A stretch of 64,000 nt of DNA from Epiperipatus broadwayi (GCA_028023455.1 JAQFVV010006704.1:386276-450275); one strand, 5' to 3'; positions 49,501 to 61,647 are shown, counted from the first letter of the stretch. Notes: a model not told the origin generated them from the sequence alone. Made by a program: numbers and translations.

Positions 49501-51016
49501 CTGGACATACAGATAATAAATTTGAGTTGTGTAATTTATTTATTTGTTACTTTTAATTATTTCAAGAAATAAACAATTAAAGGTAAATGAGTGGAAAAAG
49601 TGTGTATTGTACTTTAAAATTTTATATTTTAAACAAATTGGCTTGTTTGAAAGAACTTCTTCAAAGCTTGTTATTCACACAGAAATTGGTATCATTATAT
49701 TTAACTTACTAAAAATAAATTTGCTAAAATTTTATTATGACTTCACTATTTTTTCAGTTTTTTTTTAATCAATAAATAATTACCATTAATACTAGAATAC
49801 ATTTTTTTGTCTGATCATATAATAACCCTAATGATTTCAAATAGAAGATTATATAAAAAAATTTCTTTCTCTAATATATCTCATTATTTAAATGTCTAAT
49901 ATTGAATAATATGTACAAAATATAAAGGTAAAACAACAATTTATGCCTTTAAACCTATTATCAATGCCTTCAGCATCATGTTTGCCTACCATATTTCTAC
50001 ATAAGCTGTAAAATAACAGAAAACTCTTCTTGAAACTCATAACTATAAGCAAAATTTTTTATTTGTCTTTTATATCTTCTGGATGTAGTTTTCTCATATA
50101 TAATGTAAACTTAAATCTATGTGTTTGTTTTTGAACTTATACCAATGATAATAAATTCATCAACTCCAGTAAATTTTAATTAAAGTTAATCTATGTTCAA
50201 AATTGGAATATTTATTTTAAATCTTGATTTCATGATGAAAAACATTTAATATATACTTCTATGTAAAACTTCATAATGTTGGACAAATTTTTAGTTTAAA
50301 AATCATTTAAGCTAATGAAAAAACAATAAAAGTTATATAATCCTTGAAATAAATTTGTTTTCCCTTATGGTAAATGTCTGATTTTATTAATTTTTTTTTT
50401 ATAGTTTATAATTATCAATGAAATGGTAATCAAGTATCAGGGAAATATCTTTATATATTTTCTATTATTTGATATTTGTAAACTATTTATCTACTGATAA
50501 ACTTTTTTCTTCTAAGATTGTCTTTATAATTCTTATACAGGTGAGTGTAATTTTATAACATCTTCAAGGACTGTATTCAATAGATACAGATTTGTTTTAA
50601 ATTGTTTTTTTTTTTTTAAAAATTATAGGTATTAATAGAGTTGGGTATCTATATTCCATTTAAGTTTACTTGATTCTTTAAAATAATGTATTAAAAATAT
50701 TTGGATAACTAATTGATAAGTTTAAGATTCAGCATACTTTACATACATGAAATATCTGTATTTGAATATCTAAAAAAATACAGCAGAAAATAAAATATAG
50801 AAATGAAACATTTATGTGTGTTATAATAAATAAATATCTTCTTTTTTACTGCTTAGAAATTAATCTAAAATTAACTTAAGCTTATTTTATTTATATTGTT
50901 AGAATTTTTTTTTTTTTTTGATAAGATATTGTTTTATCATTTTTGTTCACTTTTTTGACAAAGAAATATAAATAAACTGATCTTAAGAAATTGTTGACTT
51001 TCTGACATGTATATCA
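46526..51016. other. AT-rich DNA, no gene recognised
   Basis: Long AT-rich stretch with short uninformative frames. A G+C-richer patch at ~48,300-48,440 is unexplained. Confidence 0.55.
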
Positions 51017-51244
51017 TTGTTTGAAAGAAATATCTTTTTCAAAGATTTCTACAAAAGAATAATTATCAATGAAGAAAATACACTGGAATTTTTAGGCCAC
51101 AATGATTTTCTTATTAATGGCAAAGGTCAACCACCTTGCAACAAATGCAATTCTCAAAAACCTGAGAAGCACACCCCCTGGACTACTTTTACAGTGTCAT
51201 CTGGATCACATATACTGAAAAATGTGTCAGCAAAACAACAGTGA
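51017..51244 (+). CDS. Unrecognised 75-codon frame
   Basis: The second half (from ~51,090) is richer in G+C than the flanks. It encodes GHNDFLINGKGQPPCNKCNSQKPEKHTPWTTF-like sequence, of which the CNKCNSQKPEKHTPW stretch contains a CxxC pair. The first half is ordinary AT-rich sequence, so the ATG/TTG start is not trustworthy. It could be an exon remnant, a relic of a mobile element or chance. No function can be given. Confidence 0.2.
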   Translation: MFERNIFFKDFYKRIIINEENTLEFLGHNDFLINGKGQPPCNKCNSQKPEKHTPWTTFTVSSGSHILKNVSAKQQ

Positions 51245-53225
51245 TGAACCAAACCTCTTTCTATTTTTTTTTCATTCGGAAGGTGCACTCAGTGTATAGG
51301 TCAAAGAAAATAATTTTCATGACTTTAACCTTTTTTTTTATTTGTTCTTATAAAACCAGTTCATTTTTATTTGATTATTTTATTATAATTTATACTGAAT
51401 TGATAAAAAAAAAAAAAAGACAGAATTTCGTATGTAAAAATAAGAAATTTGTAGCTGTCTTTTATTTTTGGATCATTATTAAGTATTTTTTTCATAAGAA
51501 CAGTCAGCAACTCTTACAATTGACCTTTTTTTCTTCTTTCACTTTTTCAAAATTAAATTTAAAAGATTTAAATTTCAAACACAAATAATGGAAATAAAAG
51601 TTTTAAATAAATCTGTCAATTACAAATAATTTTTAAAACATTTAAAATTATACATTTAATTTATAAAATAATTTGTAAGTCAATAAGAAACTAACATTTG
51701 ACTGTATTTTTCCCTCTCTCTTACCCCATCCCCCAATTTACCTTTGTTCAAAATCTAATAAGTAATTGAAAAGGCAAATAATGTAAAAATTTAAAACAAA
51801 TCAGTCAATTACAATTTAAATTACACATGAAATTTATAAATCAAATTGTAAGTCAGCATAACATAGTATTAGGAGAAATCATTTTTCCAAATAAAAAGAA
51901 TCTGAAATTTATTGATTAGTTATTCCAGTATTGTTTCATGATGTCATCACACTATTTAAATGTTCACTAAATGTATAATGGAATGATGATATATGACATC
52001 ATCAACCCCAAATGATTTATTTCTAAACAATGTTATGTATTAGAAATTTGTATTTTTTCTTTTATTTAATTAATATTTAAAATTAAATAAACAAATCACA
52101 GCAGAATAAAGAAAACAGGACAAAAGACAACAAAATGGATTAGTAATAACTTTAAAACATGAAATTTTATATAGCACATTATGTAATTTTTAGATGTTTT
52201 AATTTAGTCATATATATTTTGTCTCCCTAGCATCTGATTGCAAAATTTAAACTTAAAAAAGAGAAATTAATTTAAAGTGTATGAGTGGGTGCATGGATAA
52301 ATTTGATCCCAGTGCAACAAACTTATTAATAGAACCTTTTCCAACAATAAATTATTATTAATAGTAAAATTTTTGTAGCTTTCAAAATGAAAAAAAAGTT
52401 ATTCTTACACATATGTATCTGGATACATCATGTATCATTAATGTATGTTTTACAATAAATTATTTTTATTTCTGCTTGCCATTTGAGAATAGTATTGATG
52501 TAGTATATCTTTTATATTAAGTAGTTTTTGTAAAGAAGATATCCATTATTTTCAGATAAAAATCATTGCTTTACAGGAGATTTTACTTACTTGATATTTA
52601 ATGACATATTTATTATTTTGCTAAAGAAAATAGACACAAGCATATAAGTAAAGCTTATTATACAACTACTATTTTTTAAATAAATTGTTGCATTTAAAAT
52701 AAAAATAGTTTATAGCAGCACCATACTTTACTGCACTCCTATATATAATTAAAATGCTGTACTCAAGTATTACTGAATGAGAATTATATTTGGATTTATT
52801 GTTTTATGTGTTTTGGAGTGATAGTAAGGCAATCATTTAAAAATTCCATGTATCATGTGATATGAATATTACTTAATTCATATAATTAACTGGCTTTAGA
52901 ATTATCCAACATATATTTATATTTTATATTAAATATTACTGCCTATAATTTTTCATGTGTGATTTATAATCATAGATATGAATATCTACTTACACAGTTT
53001 AGTTCATGATAAAACATCAGTATAATTGCACAGAATATAAAAGTAGCCAAACTATAGTAAGCAGTTATAATGTTAAAGTTAATTTCCTGTATAAGAAATA
53101 TATAAAGTATGTTATTTTTTCTAGCACATTATCATTAATATTTTTATATGGAATTTAAATTCAGATCCAATCTCATTAATTTTATTTGAGACATCAAGAA
53201 TTACGTGCACAAATTTTTGTAATAA
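51245..53225. other. AT-rich DNA, no gene recognised
   Basis: Only low-complexity frames are present. Confidence 0.55.
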
Positions 53226-54440
53226 TCAACACATATTAACCAACAAATTTTTATGTAAATTATTCATATAACTATTAATGTGTAAATTTTTTTTGCAATA
53301 GTTAATTTTGATTAGTATATTTGTATTTATTGTTAATAAATTTGCAGTTAATATTAAAGTCACTCCCTGCTGTTCATTTATTTTTAATCTGTTTTTGTTT
53401 AATTTTAACTTCTTCATATATTTTTAGTTCATTATCTAACTTAATAGCTGTATCTTCTGCTATTTGGGTTTTTTATTTGAAACTATTGTTGTTTCATGTT
53501 TGTTTTTCAAGAGATTTAGTTAATCATCTTCATGTTATTTTAATGTATCAGATATATCTTTTAGTATTTGGTTTTTTTATTTAAACCTGTTCTTTCTCAC
53601 TTCATGTTTCTTTCAATAGATTTCATTCAACAACTTCATCTGGTTTTAATATATCAGGTTTATTGTTAATCATTGGCCACTTATTTTTAATTATTCCAGC
53701 TCATTTTGTACATTTTTCTTCAATAATTTTGGTTCATTTTTTTCTTGTCTTAACTCACAGAGTTTATATTCTACCACTTGATCTTTTATTTAAATCTGTT
53801 TTTGTTCCATTCTCTCTTTTTTTCAATGACTTTACTCCATCATCTTCAATATTTTGATTTATCATGTTCATCCATTTTTAGGACTATTTGTTTTATCCCT
53901 TTTTACTTTCTATATTTAGTTCTAATTTTTTAAACTTTTGATCAAAAAGTTTTACTATCATTAATTCCATTTGCTTGCATCCATTTTTATAATATAGACC
54001 ATAAATTTACATAAATTATATACCGGTTGATTCATTTGCTTTTTGCCTTTTTTCATCTTTTTTCCAATTGCTTTGGATCATCTCTTTTTTGTTCCAAATC
54101 ATATGGTTCCTTTTTAATATTTTGATCTATTTTCCAGTCTGACTTTTTTCACTTTTTATCTTTCTCTCTATTATTTTTTCTGATTTATATGGTTTCTATA
54201 AATCATCCAACTTCTTTAATAATATGTTGAACATCTGCATTATTTATGTTTTTAATAATAATTGCATTCTCTTTAGACCTTATATCTTCATCCTGTAAAT
54301 TCTTTTTTGATTTGAAAATTTTCTTTGCAATAAACTCATTATTATAAACTCATTATTAGCATTACATTTATCATTATATTTATAACAAGTGCTTAAACAC
54401 TATTTATGTCCACAATTTCAGCTTTGTTTACATTTTTGGT
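53226..54440 (-). pseudogene. Decayed coiled-coil coding relic with zinc-knuckle-like start
   Basis: The minus strand contains protein-like stretches separated by stops and shifts: CKQSxNCGH near 54,410 (zinc-knuckle-like), then IAKKIFKSKKNLQDEDIRSK and ADVQHIIKEVG (54,200-54,330). Repeated Lys/Glu/Leu-rich segments follow, such as DQVVEYKLCELRQEKNEP near 53,770 and DTAIKLDNELKIYEEVKIKQ near 53,420. The repeats look like coiled coil. The + strand hydrophobic frames here (53,321-53,857) are its antisense. Origin unknown; a gag-like or structural protein is possible. Confidence 0.3.
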
Positions 54441-54977
54441 GTTTTTATAATATAATTACAATTATATAGAGTTCAAAAAATTATTGCCTATCCAACCATT
54501 CCATTTACCTAACTCACACAAATGGGTGATTACACCATTAATTTATGTAAATACCCACTATGGATAATCAAAAATGTGCCAGAAGTGAGTGTTACTATGT
54601 AATGGTCAGACTATACACATTTGAATAATTTACATTTATTTAATTGATTAGAATGCTACCTGGTATTAAACATCAGGATATATATATATAAAGCTCCATC
54701 TATTGATCACAAATGCAAGCTATAGCAAGTTATGTGATTTATAACTTGTTTTGTTTTTCATAAATGTGCCTTTGAAGATTTTTGCAATGATATATATTGC
54801 AGAGGCTTTTACCATGTAGTGAAACTGAACTGATTTCAGACCAATATAGCTAACTGTTTTGTTAGGCTGGATTTGAAAACATTATGTGTCTAAAAAATTC
54901 ATGCTTGAAAACTGATAGGAACATGTTTCATAAATGCTGTTAGAGTTAGTGTTTAGATCTAGTTTCTAGTCCCTACC
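54441..54977. other. AT-rich DNA, no gene recognised
   Basis: It contains aaagctccatctattgat near 54,692, repeated in direct orientation near 55,103 just left of the LTR. Otherwise nothing is recognised. Confidence 0.5.
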
Positions 54978-55015
54978 CTTCACTGATGATAATCAAATTA
55001 TCTTGAAATAAGCCA
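54978..55015 (+). ncRNA. Hammerhead-ribozyme-like motif
   Basis: CTGATGA (54,983-54,989) is followed by a perfect 6-bp hairpin GATAAT-caa-ATTATC and TTGAAA (GAAA at 55,005-55,008). The hairpin uses the GA of the core, so the geometry is not canonical. The same order of CTGATGA, hairpin and TTGAAA is found at 16,733-16,775 (-) and, in weaker form, in both arms of the palindrome at 9.3 kb. Confidence 0.35.
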
Positions 55016-55130
55016 ATCTGAATGTGGAGACAATGAAAGAGATATTGAATTCTGTCTCTCTTGACGTTTAGGTAAACAAACGCTTGTACTGAGATTTTGG
55101 TAAAGCTCCATCTATTGATAATATATATAT

Positions 55131-56803
55131 TGTAACAAATCACTCCCTCGTAAAATGCCAACCCTTCCACTTACACTCACGTGACTGAACGTTTCACTAT
55201 AGACGATTATTACCACAAGCAAGAAGCCAATATAAACCCAAAACTTGAGCCTATATTCTTAATTGAACACTGACACGGTATATAAATATCGCCCCAGCAT
55301 TATATTTCCCAATTAAACGCTTCTTCTCTGCTGGGCATATTATTTGAATCAAACAATTATTTCTGTCCAGCGCTTGGAATATTTATATAATTTTCCCGAG
55401 ACTATCGCGGTACAGAAAGAATATCGACTATAGCCCTTTCCCTATATTTTTTTTTCTACAATCGGAAATGACTTATTTGTCCACTTCTATTTCTCTATTA
55501 TGATTCTTAAATTAATAACATTTGTCAGTTCGAATGACCTAGATTTAATATACACTAAATATTTGTTCGCTTGGCAAAGAAAGACAAATTGCAAAATGAC
55601 TAGTTACTTCTTTTTCAAAATAATTTTTTAATTTTGTAATCGATTATTTATAAATGACATAATAAACAATAAAACACACATATATCTACCACACACCAAC
55701 ATAATATGCACACAAATAAAATAGTAAAGAATATAATTCAAATAACTCATTAAACCACTAGCGTAACCCAATTGTTACTTGTCTCATACAGTATGATAGT
55801 AAAGCTCATAAGTTCTTTAGCTATTGAACGAAGTATTGCGCAAAATTTAACAGTTTAGTTTCTGATTGATTTCTTTGTTCACAAAATAATTATGACATGC
55901 ATGTATTAACAAAAGTTACCTAGGTACGGAATCCTCAATGACGGATCAACCATCGAGTGGGAGCTTTCCCTTCTTTTGCAGAGATGGTTGCTTGTTCTTC
56001 CGTCATCCAGTAAGTGGAGTGTAAAGTTTTATAGTCCGCTGGCGTGGGTTTGATTTCATTCCATTTCCGAAACTTTAATACCTATTCATTTCTTTAGGTA
56101 TCATCGAACGAATATCCAGGCATATCTGGTTCCATGATGGCGGTCTCTTATCGGCAGCATATCAGATGTTTAGGTAGTGAGCCAACGTTTGGATGGAGAA
56201 GACCGAGCAAACATCCGTTATGTGCCACTAGCCTCTCATGTTAGCGTACCCAACGAAGTTCGCTAATATTCCTACAATATGTCCGCGTTATTCTCTCCAC
56301 GATTTCTGCCTTCTTCTCCCCAGTTTTGCCAGCCAAAAAAAAAACTAACTAAAAAAAAATCAGTTCTGCTTATCTCGATTCGTTCTCCTATTGTTCTCTG
56401 GAATGTTGCTAATTGCAATATTCCTTTACATTACCTTATCTTATACCAATCTATACTGGAATTTTGTTACAACTTTCACATTTTCCAATTTTACAGTTAC
56501 CATTATTTTCTCTCATTCTTTTAAAACATTTCAAATATTAAATTATGTATTAGCATTTTTTATTTGATCAATACGTTTACAATAACTTTATTTACCAAGA
56601 AAGAAAGAGACGCGTTCATTATACACCCCTCCCCTTTCTTTTCTAATCTTCAATCTTTATTTAGTATTTCCTAATTTCTTTTTTTTTTTTTTTTTTAATT
56701 TATTGGTTTTATATTTCTTTTAACGAAAACCTTCTTTATTATTATTGAGGATCAATAATCTAGATACATGCGAGACTATATTGTATGTAGATATCGCATT
56801 ACA
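55131..56803 (-). repeat. 3' LTR (1,673 bp)
   Basis: The + strand starts tgtaacaaatcactccctcg and ends gatatcgcattaca, with TGTAA/TTACA inverted ends. It is nearly identical to 62,331-64,000. The short + strand frame at 56,279-56,524 is repeated in the other LTR and has no protein features. Confidence 0.95.
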
Positions 56804-56837
56804 CCGCTCCCTATTTTTTTTTCTTTTTTATGATGAT
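56804..56837 (-). other. Polypurine tract
   Basis: Directly upstream of the 3' LTR on the minus strand: an A-rich run with one G, then tagggagcgg, then the LTR start TGTAATGCG. This is the expected plus-strand primer site for gypsy elements. Confidence 0.75.
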
Positions 56838-57447
56838 GAGATTATCTTGGAGAGACAACTAGGTTCAAACTAACTTCATTCCATTTGATTGATTTTCACT
56901 GCCCAAACACTTTTAATCTCCACCGAACACTATCCTACAAAGAGTTGATTCTTCCCCCTTTTTTTTTTTCCAATCCGCATTCATGGAGTCCGATTTTGTG
57001 AACAGCCTGATTTTCTACAGCCTGTTCCACCTGGTCTTTTGAGTTCAATATCTTTTAATTCTTAGTATCTTTTCAATACCTTTGGGGTTTCACCCAGTAA
57101 GCAGGATAATGAGCCCAGATCTCTGCTGAGTCCTCATTATGTTTGTTTATTTATTTTTATTTATTTATTTCCTGTCTATCCTTATGTGTATAGACCGGAT
57201 TAACACACATACTCCCTTGCGGATTTATATGTACGGTGAGACGGCTTGACCAAGCTCAAATGCAATCCCCACATGACTTACATCCGCACGCATTTGTCTC
57301 TAATCCAGACCCTCATTCATGCATTCTCTACTCTTATTATTTCACCATTACCAATTCTCCGTACATTCCCCTTATCATGTTCAACATCCATGGCCGCTAT
57401 CATTTAGTCGATTAAATGTGTCTGTCCCGTTACTTTTCCTTTTATTT
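56838..57447 (-). other. gypsy 3' untranslated region
   Basis: About 610 bp between the gag-pol stop and the polypurine tract. There is no env-like or other frame. Confidence 0.7.
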
Positions 57448-60400
57448 TTAGTGTCTATCTGGAGGTTCTTTATTTTTCCGGAATAGCCTTAAAGACCGAG
57501 CATTGTATGTTCCCTTTTCTTCAACCCCCTGACCCACAACAAAAGCATTATTCCCATATCGTTTTCTTATAGTGTATGGCCCCTCATAAATAGGTTGGAA
57601 TTTCTTGAATATATTTCGCTCCGGATGACTCACCGGGTGCACCCTCACCATGACTTCATCCCCTATTCTGAACTGATTTTCCCTGTCCTTTACTCTTTGT
57701 TGTCTTATCTCACCCATTTTCCTCATCTGGCTGCGTGCTTGTTCTGCATCCCTTCTTCTGTTTATCGCTCTGGTTCCCACAGGTAACCTAATATCGAACG
57801 GGCAAGGAATGTTTTTCCCAAAGTGTAGACGAATGGGTTCAAAACCTGTAGACTCACTCCTTGCACCATTGATCATGTTCACTATGCGTGGTGTCTCCTT
57901 CACCCACTTACGGTGATCCTCCGATATATATACCCGGAACAAACGTCCCAGCTCCCTCATGACTCGTTCACAGGGGTTCGATTGCGGGTTACGGATTGAT
58001 GTCAAGGAGTGTTTTATCCTGTGCTTGTCAATCCATCTCTTCCATTCGCTGGATGTGAATGGGGTTCCGTGATCCGATAGGATTCTGGCGGGGACTCCCG
58101 CAATCTTAAAATATTGTTCTAAGGCCTTCGTGGTTTGCTTAGCATTCGCTTGGGTAATTGGATACGCTGATACCAACTTTGAGAAAAGGTCATATGTGAC
58201 CAGGAGGTACCTTCTTTTATTAAAACCGGGCAGCGGACCATAAAAGTCAATGGCCAATATACAGTTTGGCTGATCGGTGTAGATAGGCTGGAGTGGGCCT
58301 ATCCCTGCCACATTAGGTGGCTTCGTTCTGGCACATGTGTCACAGGTCCTAATAGTGCTGGTTATGTCTGCATGCATCTTTGGCCAATAGAACCAGTGCC
58401 TCATCCAACTCTCCACTTTGTTTACCCCATAATGTCCATAAGTTTCATGAACGTATTGAATTAATGGCTCTCTAAGTGTCCTGGGTATGACTATGCGTGT
58501 TTGCTTCTTTCTCTTGAGCACCCGCTGTAGGAGACCTCCTTTGATGCATAAGAGGTTCCTTTCCTTCCACAAAGCATTTTCTTTCGTTTCTAATGTGGGT
58601 TGATGTCTCAAATGGTCCAGCATTTGTTTGCACTCTCCATCATTCATTTGATGTTCCTTTAAACTACACATCTCCTGGGCTATCGTACATTCTCGGCACC
58701 TTTCAGTGACTGCAATGTATGCTCCTTCACATATCAGGTGCTGACTATTCGCCACCGGATATCGACTAAGGGTATCCGCTACAATGTTCTCCGTTCCTCG
58801 GCAGTATGCGACTTTATAGTTAAATTCCTGTAAACATAAACTCCATCTCAATAACCTACTGTTTGCTAGAAAACTTTGATTTAAGAATTCGAGGCTTCTA
58901 TGGTCAGTTAACACTATGACTTCTGATCCTATCAAGTACTGCCTGAACTTCTTAAATGCCCATACCACAGTGAGGGCCTCCTTTTCCGTAACCGTATAAT
59001 TGAGTTCCGGACCTTTCAGTAAACGACTAATAAATCCCAATACCCTGTGCTGACCTTCCTGTATCTGAAACATCGTGGCTCCCAAGCCAAACCCGCTACT
59101 GTCAGTTTGCACAAAAAACGTCTTGCTGAAATCTGGATATGCCAACATGACCGTCTCTAAGAAACCTGCCTTTACCTTGTTAAAGCTACCCTCCTGCTGT
59201 TCATCCCATGTCCACGCTGTTTCCTTCCTCAGCAAATGAAGTAACGGCCCCATGTCCATGGAGAATCCTTTATAAAATCGATTGTAGAAGTTGCACAACC
59301 CCAGGAAAGATTTAATATGTTTTTTGTTCCTAGGAGTGGGGAATTCCTGGATGGCTCTGATTTTCTCTGGGTTTGGTATCACGCCCTTTCCGCTGATAAT
59401 ATGACCCAGGAATTTGACCTCTGATGTCATTACATGACTCTTGTTTAAATTAATTTTTATACCCTTGTTTTGACATTCTTGTAGGAAGCTTTCCACATGT
59501 CCAAAATGTTCCTCCATGTTCTCTGATGCGACCACAATATCATCCACATATATCACTGCAAAGTTCTTTATCTTGTCATCCAATACCTGGTCCAAACACC
59601 GTACCAGTCCGGCTCCGCTATTTCGTAATCCGAATGGAATCCGATTGAACTGGTATGCTCGCCCATCATATCTAAATGCAGTGTACTTTCGATCTTTGGG
59701 GTGGAGCTTGATTTGCCAGTAGCTGGCTGTTAGATCAAACATAGAAAATACCCCTTTTCCTTTGAATCTGGTGAGTAATTCACTGATTGGCGGTGGTGCA
59801 TTAATATCTGGAACTGTTATCTTATTTAGATGCCGAGCGTCCAAACACAGACGGATTGATCCATCTGCCTTCTTCACAGTCACAATAGGATTATTAAATG
59901 AGGATGAACATTTAGAAATAACACCCCATTTGAGCATTTGGTCTATCTGTTTCTCAACTTCCTGTCTGTACTGGTATGGTATGGGGTAAGCACGAGCCCG
60001 ATACGGCTGGTTTTCCATAAGTTTGATCCTGTGTTCATATCCCTGAATTACCCCGGGCACTTCCGAAAATACCGTGTTATATTTTTCTAGGATACTTCCC
60101 AACCTGTCCCTCTGGTCATTATCCACTAATGTGGATTCTCCCACTATATTTGCCCATTCTATCTCCATCATGGCGTTCCACACCAGGCCCTCTTCATGAT
60201 CGTTCCTCCTATCATCTCTCGATTGCTTTGTAAACTTCAATGTAGTTCCATTAATTTCGGCCCAGCCCTGTTTGTAGTTTATCACGCAACCGGTTTTGTG
60301 CATAAAATCAGAACCCAAAATAATATCGTGGATCAAACCCTCTAAGATCACTAATACATGGTCATATTCTTCTCCTGCTAACTCTATCCTCACATATACT

Positions 60401-61647
60401 TGTTGTGATGCAAGTCTGACCTTTTTCCCATTCGCCAAAAGCACCTGCACTGATTTTAATGGCAGTGTTTTGAGGTCGCGAGAACTGCCCGTTAAGATGC
60501 CAAACATTTCCTGGGACATCACAGAGATCTGGCTTCCTGAATCTAGCAACGCTTTGGCCCTGACTCCATCGATTTTTACTGCTAATTTTGGACATATCTG
60601 CGGTGCTATCTCCAACATTTCCTCAGTATCCTTGTATCCTAGGTTTGCCACCTGCATTTGATGGCCTTCCTTGTCTTGTTCTGCTCTTGGGTGTTCTGTT
60701 CTGTTTTGACTGTCATCCAATGATGTCAATATTCGTGCCATCTGTTCGACTGTTTCATTACATATCAGTATCTGGGCAATGTCTTCTGGTAAGTTTCGTC
60801 TGACTATCCACGTAATCTGACGTTCTGAAAGCGGGGATGTCGTGATTGTCCTCAACTTTGCTACCTGTCGACGTAAAAATGGAGCAAACGGCTCTCCCGG
60901 TCTCCACCTGTCTTGTGATATCTGGTGCAGAACGTTTTCCTGGTGCTCTTCGCTCCAGTAACTGGTGAGTAAAGCTGCCTTATAATCCTCCAATGTTGTT
61001 GGTTTTTCCAATAATGAGTCCCACCATTCTTGTGAAGCATCCTGTAGGTGACTGCATGCGATGGCAATCATGGCTTCTTCACTCAATCTGTTCAATATGC
61101 CATATCTTTCCAAGCTATGCAGGTGTTCCATGGGACATTCCCCTATGTGACCCGAAAAAACCCGAATTTTCAAGAATTGATTTACTGTGACGACGTTATT
61201 ACACATGCTATCATACTTATTATTTATTTGCCCACCTTTCTTCATGCCTTGCGGTTCATGTATTTCCGTACTATCATACACTTTTGTCCCTATCACATTT
61301 TTCACTTCCCGTTTTTTCTCATCTACTTTGGACTCCAGCTTCTCTACTATTACGGCTAGCTGGTTTACGTCCATACGTACATTATCCACACTTCTTTCGT
61401 TTTCCTGTTTTATCTCCTCTATAAACTGCCGCTGATCCTCCATTTTCTCCAACATTCTCATTAAATTATAATTTTCTACATTAACTTTCTGTTCTTGTTT
61501 ATTATTATTATTTTTTATTCCATTTTCATTATTAGTTTCTATTTCTCTTTCACTATCTATTTCTCCGGATGATTCCATTTGTTCTTCACTGGGAACTTTC
61601 TCTGTTTCAACTTGATCGTCCATTTTTGTTTTCGATCTCGTATGCAT
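57448..61647 (-). CDS. Ty3/gypsy gag-pol polyprotein
   Basis: A single uninterrupted frame. The first ATG is at 61,647; the open frame extends three codons further to a TTG, giving 1,399 residues from the ATG. Positions below count from that TTG. Domains: acidic, coiled-coil-like N-terminus (~60-115); gag core (~155-315); aspartic protease, LLDSGSQISVM at ~370. RT spans ~540-760 with FDLTASYWQI (motif A) and YVDD at 703-706. RNase H lies at ~845-965 with TDSSGFGLG, EKEAL, LTDHRS and ADTLSRYP. The integrase has an H-x4-H...C-x2-C finger (1,070-1,108) and acidic triad D1137, D1195, E1230; a GPY-like YEGPYTIRKR is at 1,357. There is no CCHC knuckle between gag and protease. No stop or frameshift, so the protein is probably functional. 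Gag and pol are fused, needing no frameshift. Confidence 0.95.
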   Translation of the reverse strand: MHTRSKTKMDDQVETEKVPSEEQMESSGEIDSEREIETNNENGIKNNNNKQEQKVNVENYNLMRMLEKMEDQRQFIEEIKQENERSVDNVRMDVNQLAVIVEKLESKVDEKKREVKNVIGTKVYDSTEIHEPQGMKKGGQINNKYDSMCNNVVTVNQFLKIRVFSGHIGECPMEHLHSLERYGILNRLSEEAMIAIACSHLQDASQEWWDSLLEKPTTLEDYKAALLTSYWSEEHQENVLHQISQDRWRPGEPFAPFLRRQVAKLRTITTSPLSERQITWIVRRNLPEDIAQILICNETVEQMARILTSLDDSQNRTEHPRAEQDKEGHQMQVANLGYKDTEEMLEIAPQICPKLAVKIDGVRAKALLDSGSQISVMSQEMFGILTGSSRDLKTLPLKSVQVLLANGKKVRLASQQVYVRIELAGEEYDHVLVILEGLIHDIILGSDFMHKTGCVINYKQGWAEINGTTLKFTKQSRDDRRNDHEEGLVWNAMMEIEWANIVGESTLVDNDQRDRLGSILEKYNTVFSEVPGVIQGYEHRIKLMENQPYRARAYPIPYQYRQEVEKQIDQMLKWGVISKCSSSFNNPIVTVKKADGSIRLCLDARHLNKITVPDINAPPPISELLTRFKGKGVFSMFDLTASYWQIKLHPKDRKYTAFRYDGRAYQFNRIPFGLRNSGAGLVRCLDQVLDDKIKNFAVIYVDDIVVASENMEEHFGHVESFLQECQNKGIKINLNKSHVMTSEVKFLGHIISGKGVIPNPEKIRAIQEFPTPRNKKHIKSFLGLCNFYNRFYKGFSMDMGPLLHLLRKETAWTWDEQQEGSFNKVKAGFLETVMLAYPDFSKTFFVQTDSSGFGLGATMFQIQEGQHRVLGFISRLLKGPELNYTVTEKEALTVVWAFKKFRQYLIGSEVIVLTDHRSLEFLNQSFLANSRLLRWSLCLQEFNYKVAYCRGTENIVADTLSRYPVANSQHLICEGAYIAVTERCRECTIAQEMCSLKEHQMNDGECKQMLDHLRHQPTLETKENALWKERNLLCIKGGLLQRVLKRKKQTRIVIPRTLREPLIQYVHETYGHYGVNKVESWMRHWFYWPKMHADITSTIRTCDTCARTKPPNVAGIGPLQPIYTDQPNCILAIDFYGPLPGFNKRRYLLVTYDLFSKLVSAYPITQANAKQTTKALEQYFKIAGVPARILSDHGTPFTSSEWKRWIDKHRIKHSLTSIRNPQSNPCERVMRELGRLFRVYISEDHRKWVKETPRIVNMINGARSESTGFEPIRLHFGKNIPCPFDIRLPVGTRAINRRRDAEQARSQMRKMGEIRQQRVKDRENQFRIGDEVMVRVHPVSHPERNIFKKFQPIYEGPYTIRKRYGNNAFVVGQGVEEKGTYNARSLRLFRKNKEPPDRH

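Noticed and set aside
53321-53857. Hydrophobic + strand frames resembling membrane proteins
   Set aside because: Antisense of the Lys/Glu-rich coiled-coil relic.
56279-56524. 81-codon + strand frame repeated at 63,524-63,727
   Set aside because: It is LTR sequence read antisense to the element; repetition is simply the two LTRs.
56804-57447. A possible env gene downstream of gypsy pol
   Set aside because: No frame of useful length or with signal/transmembrane features exists between pol and the 3' LTR.
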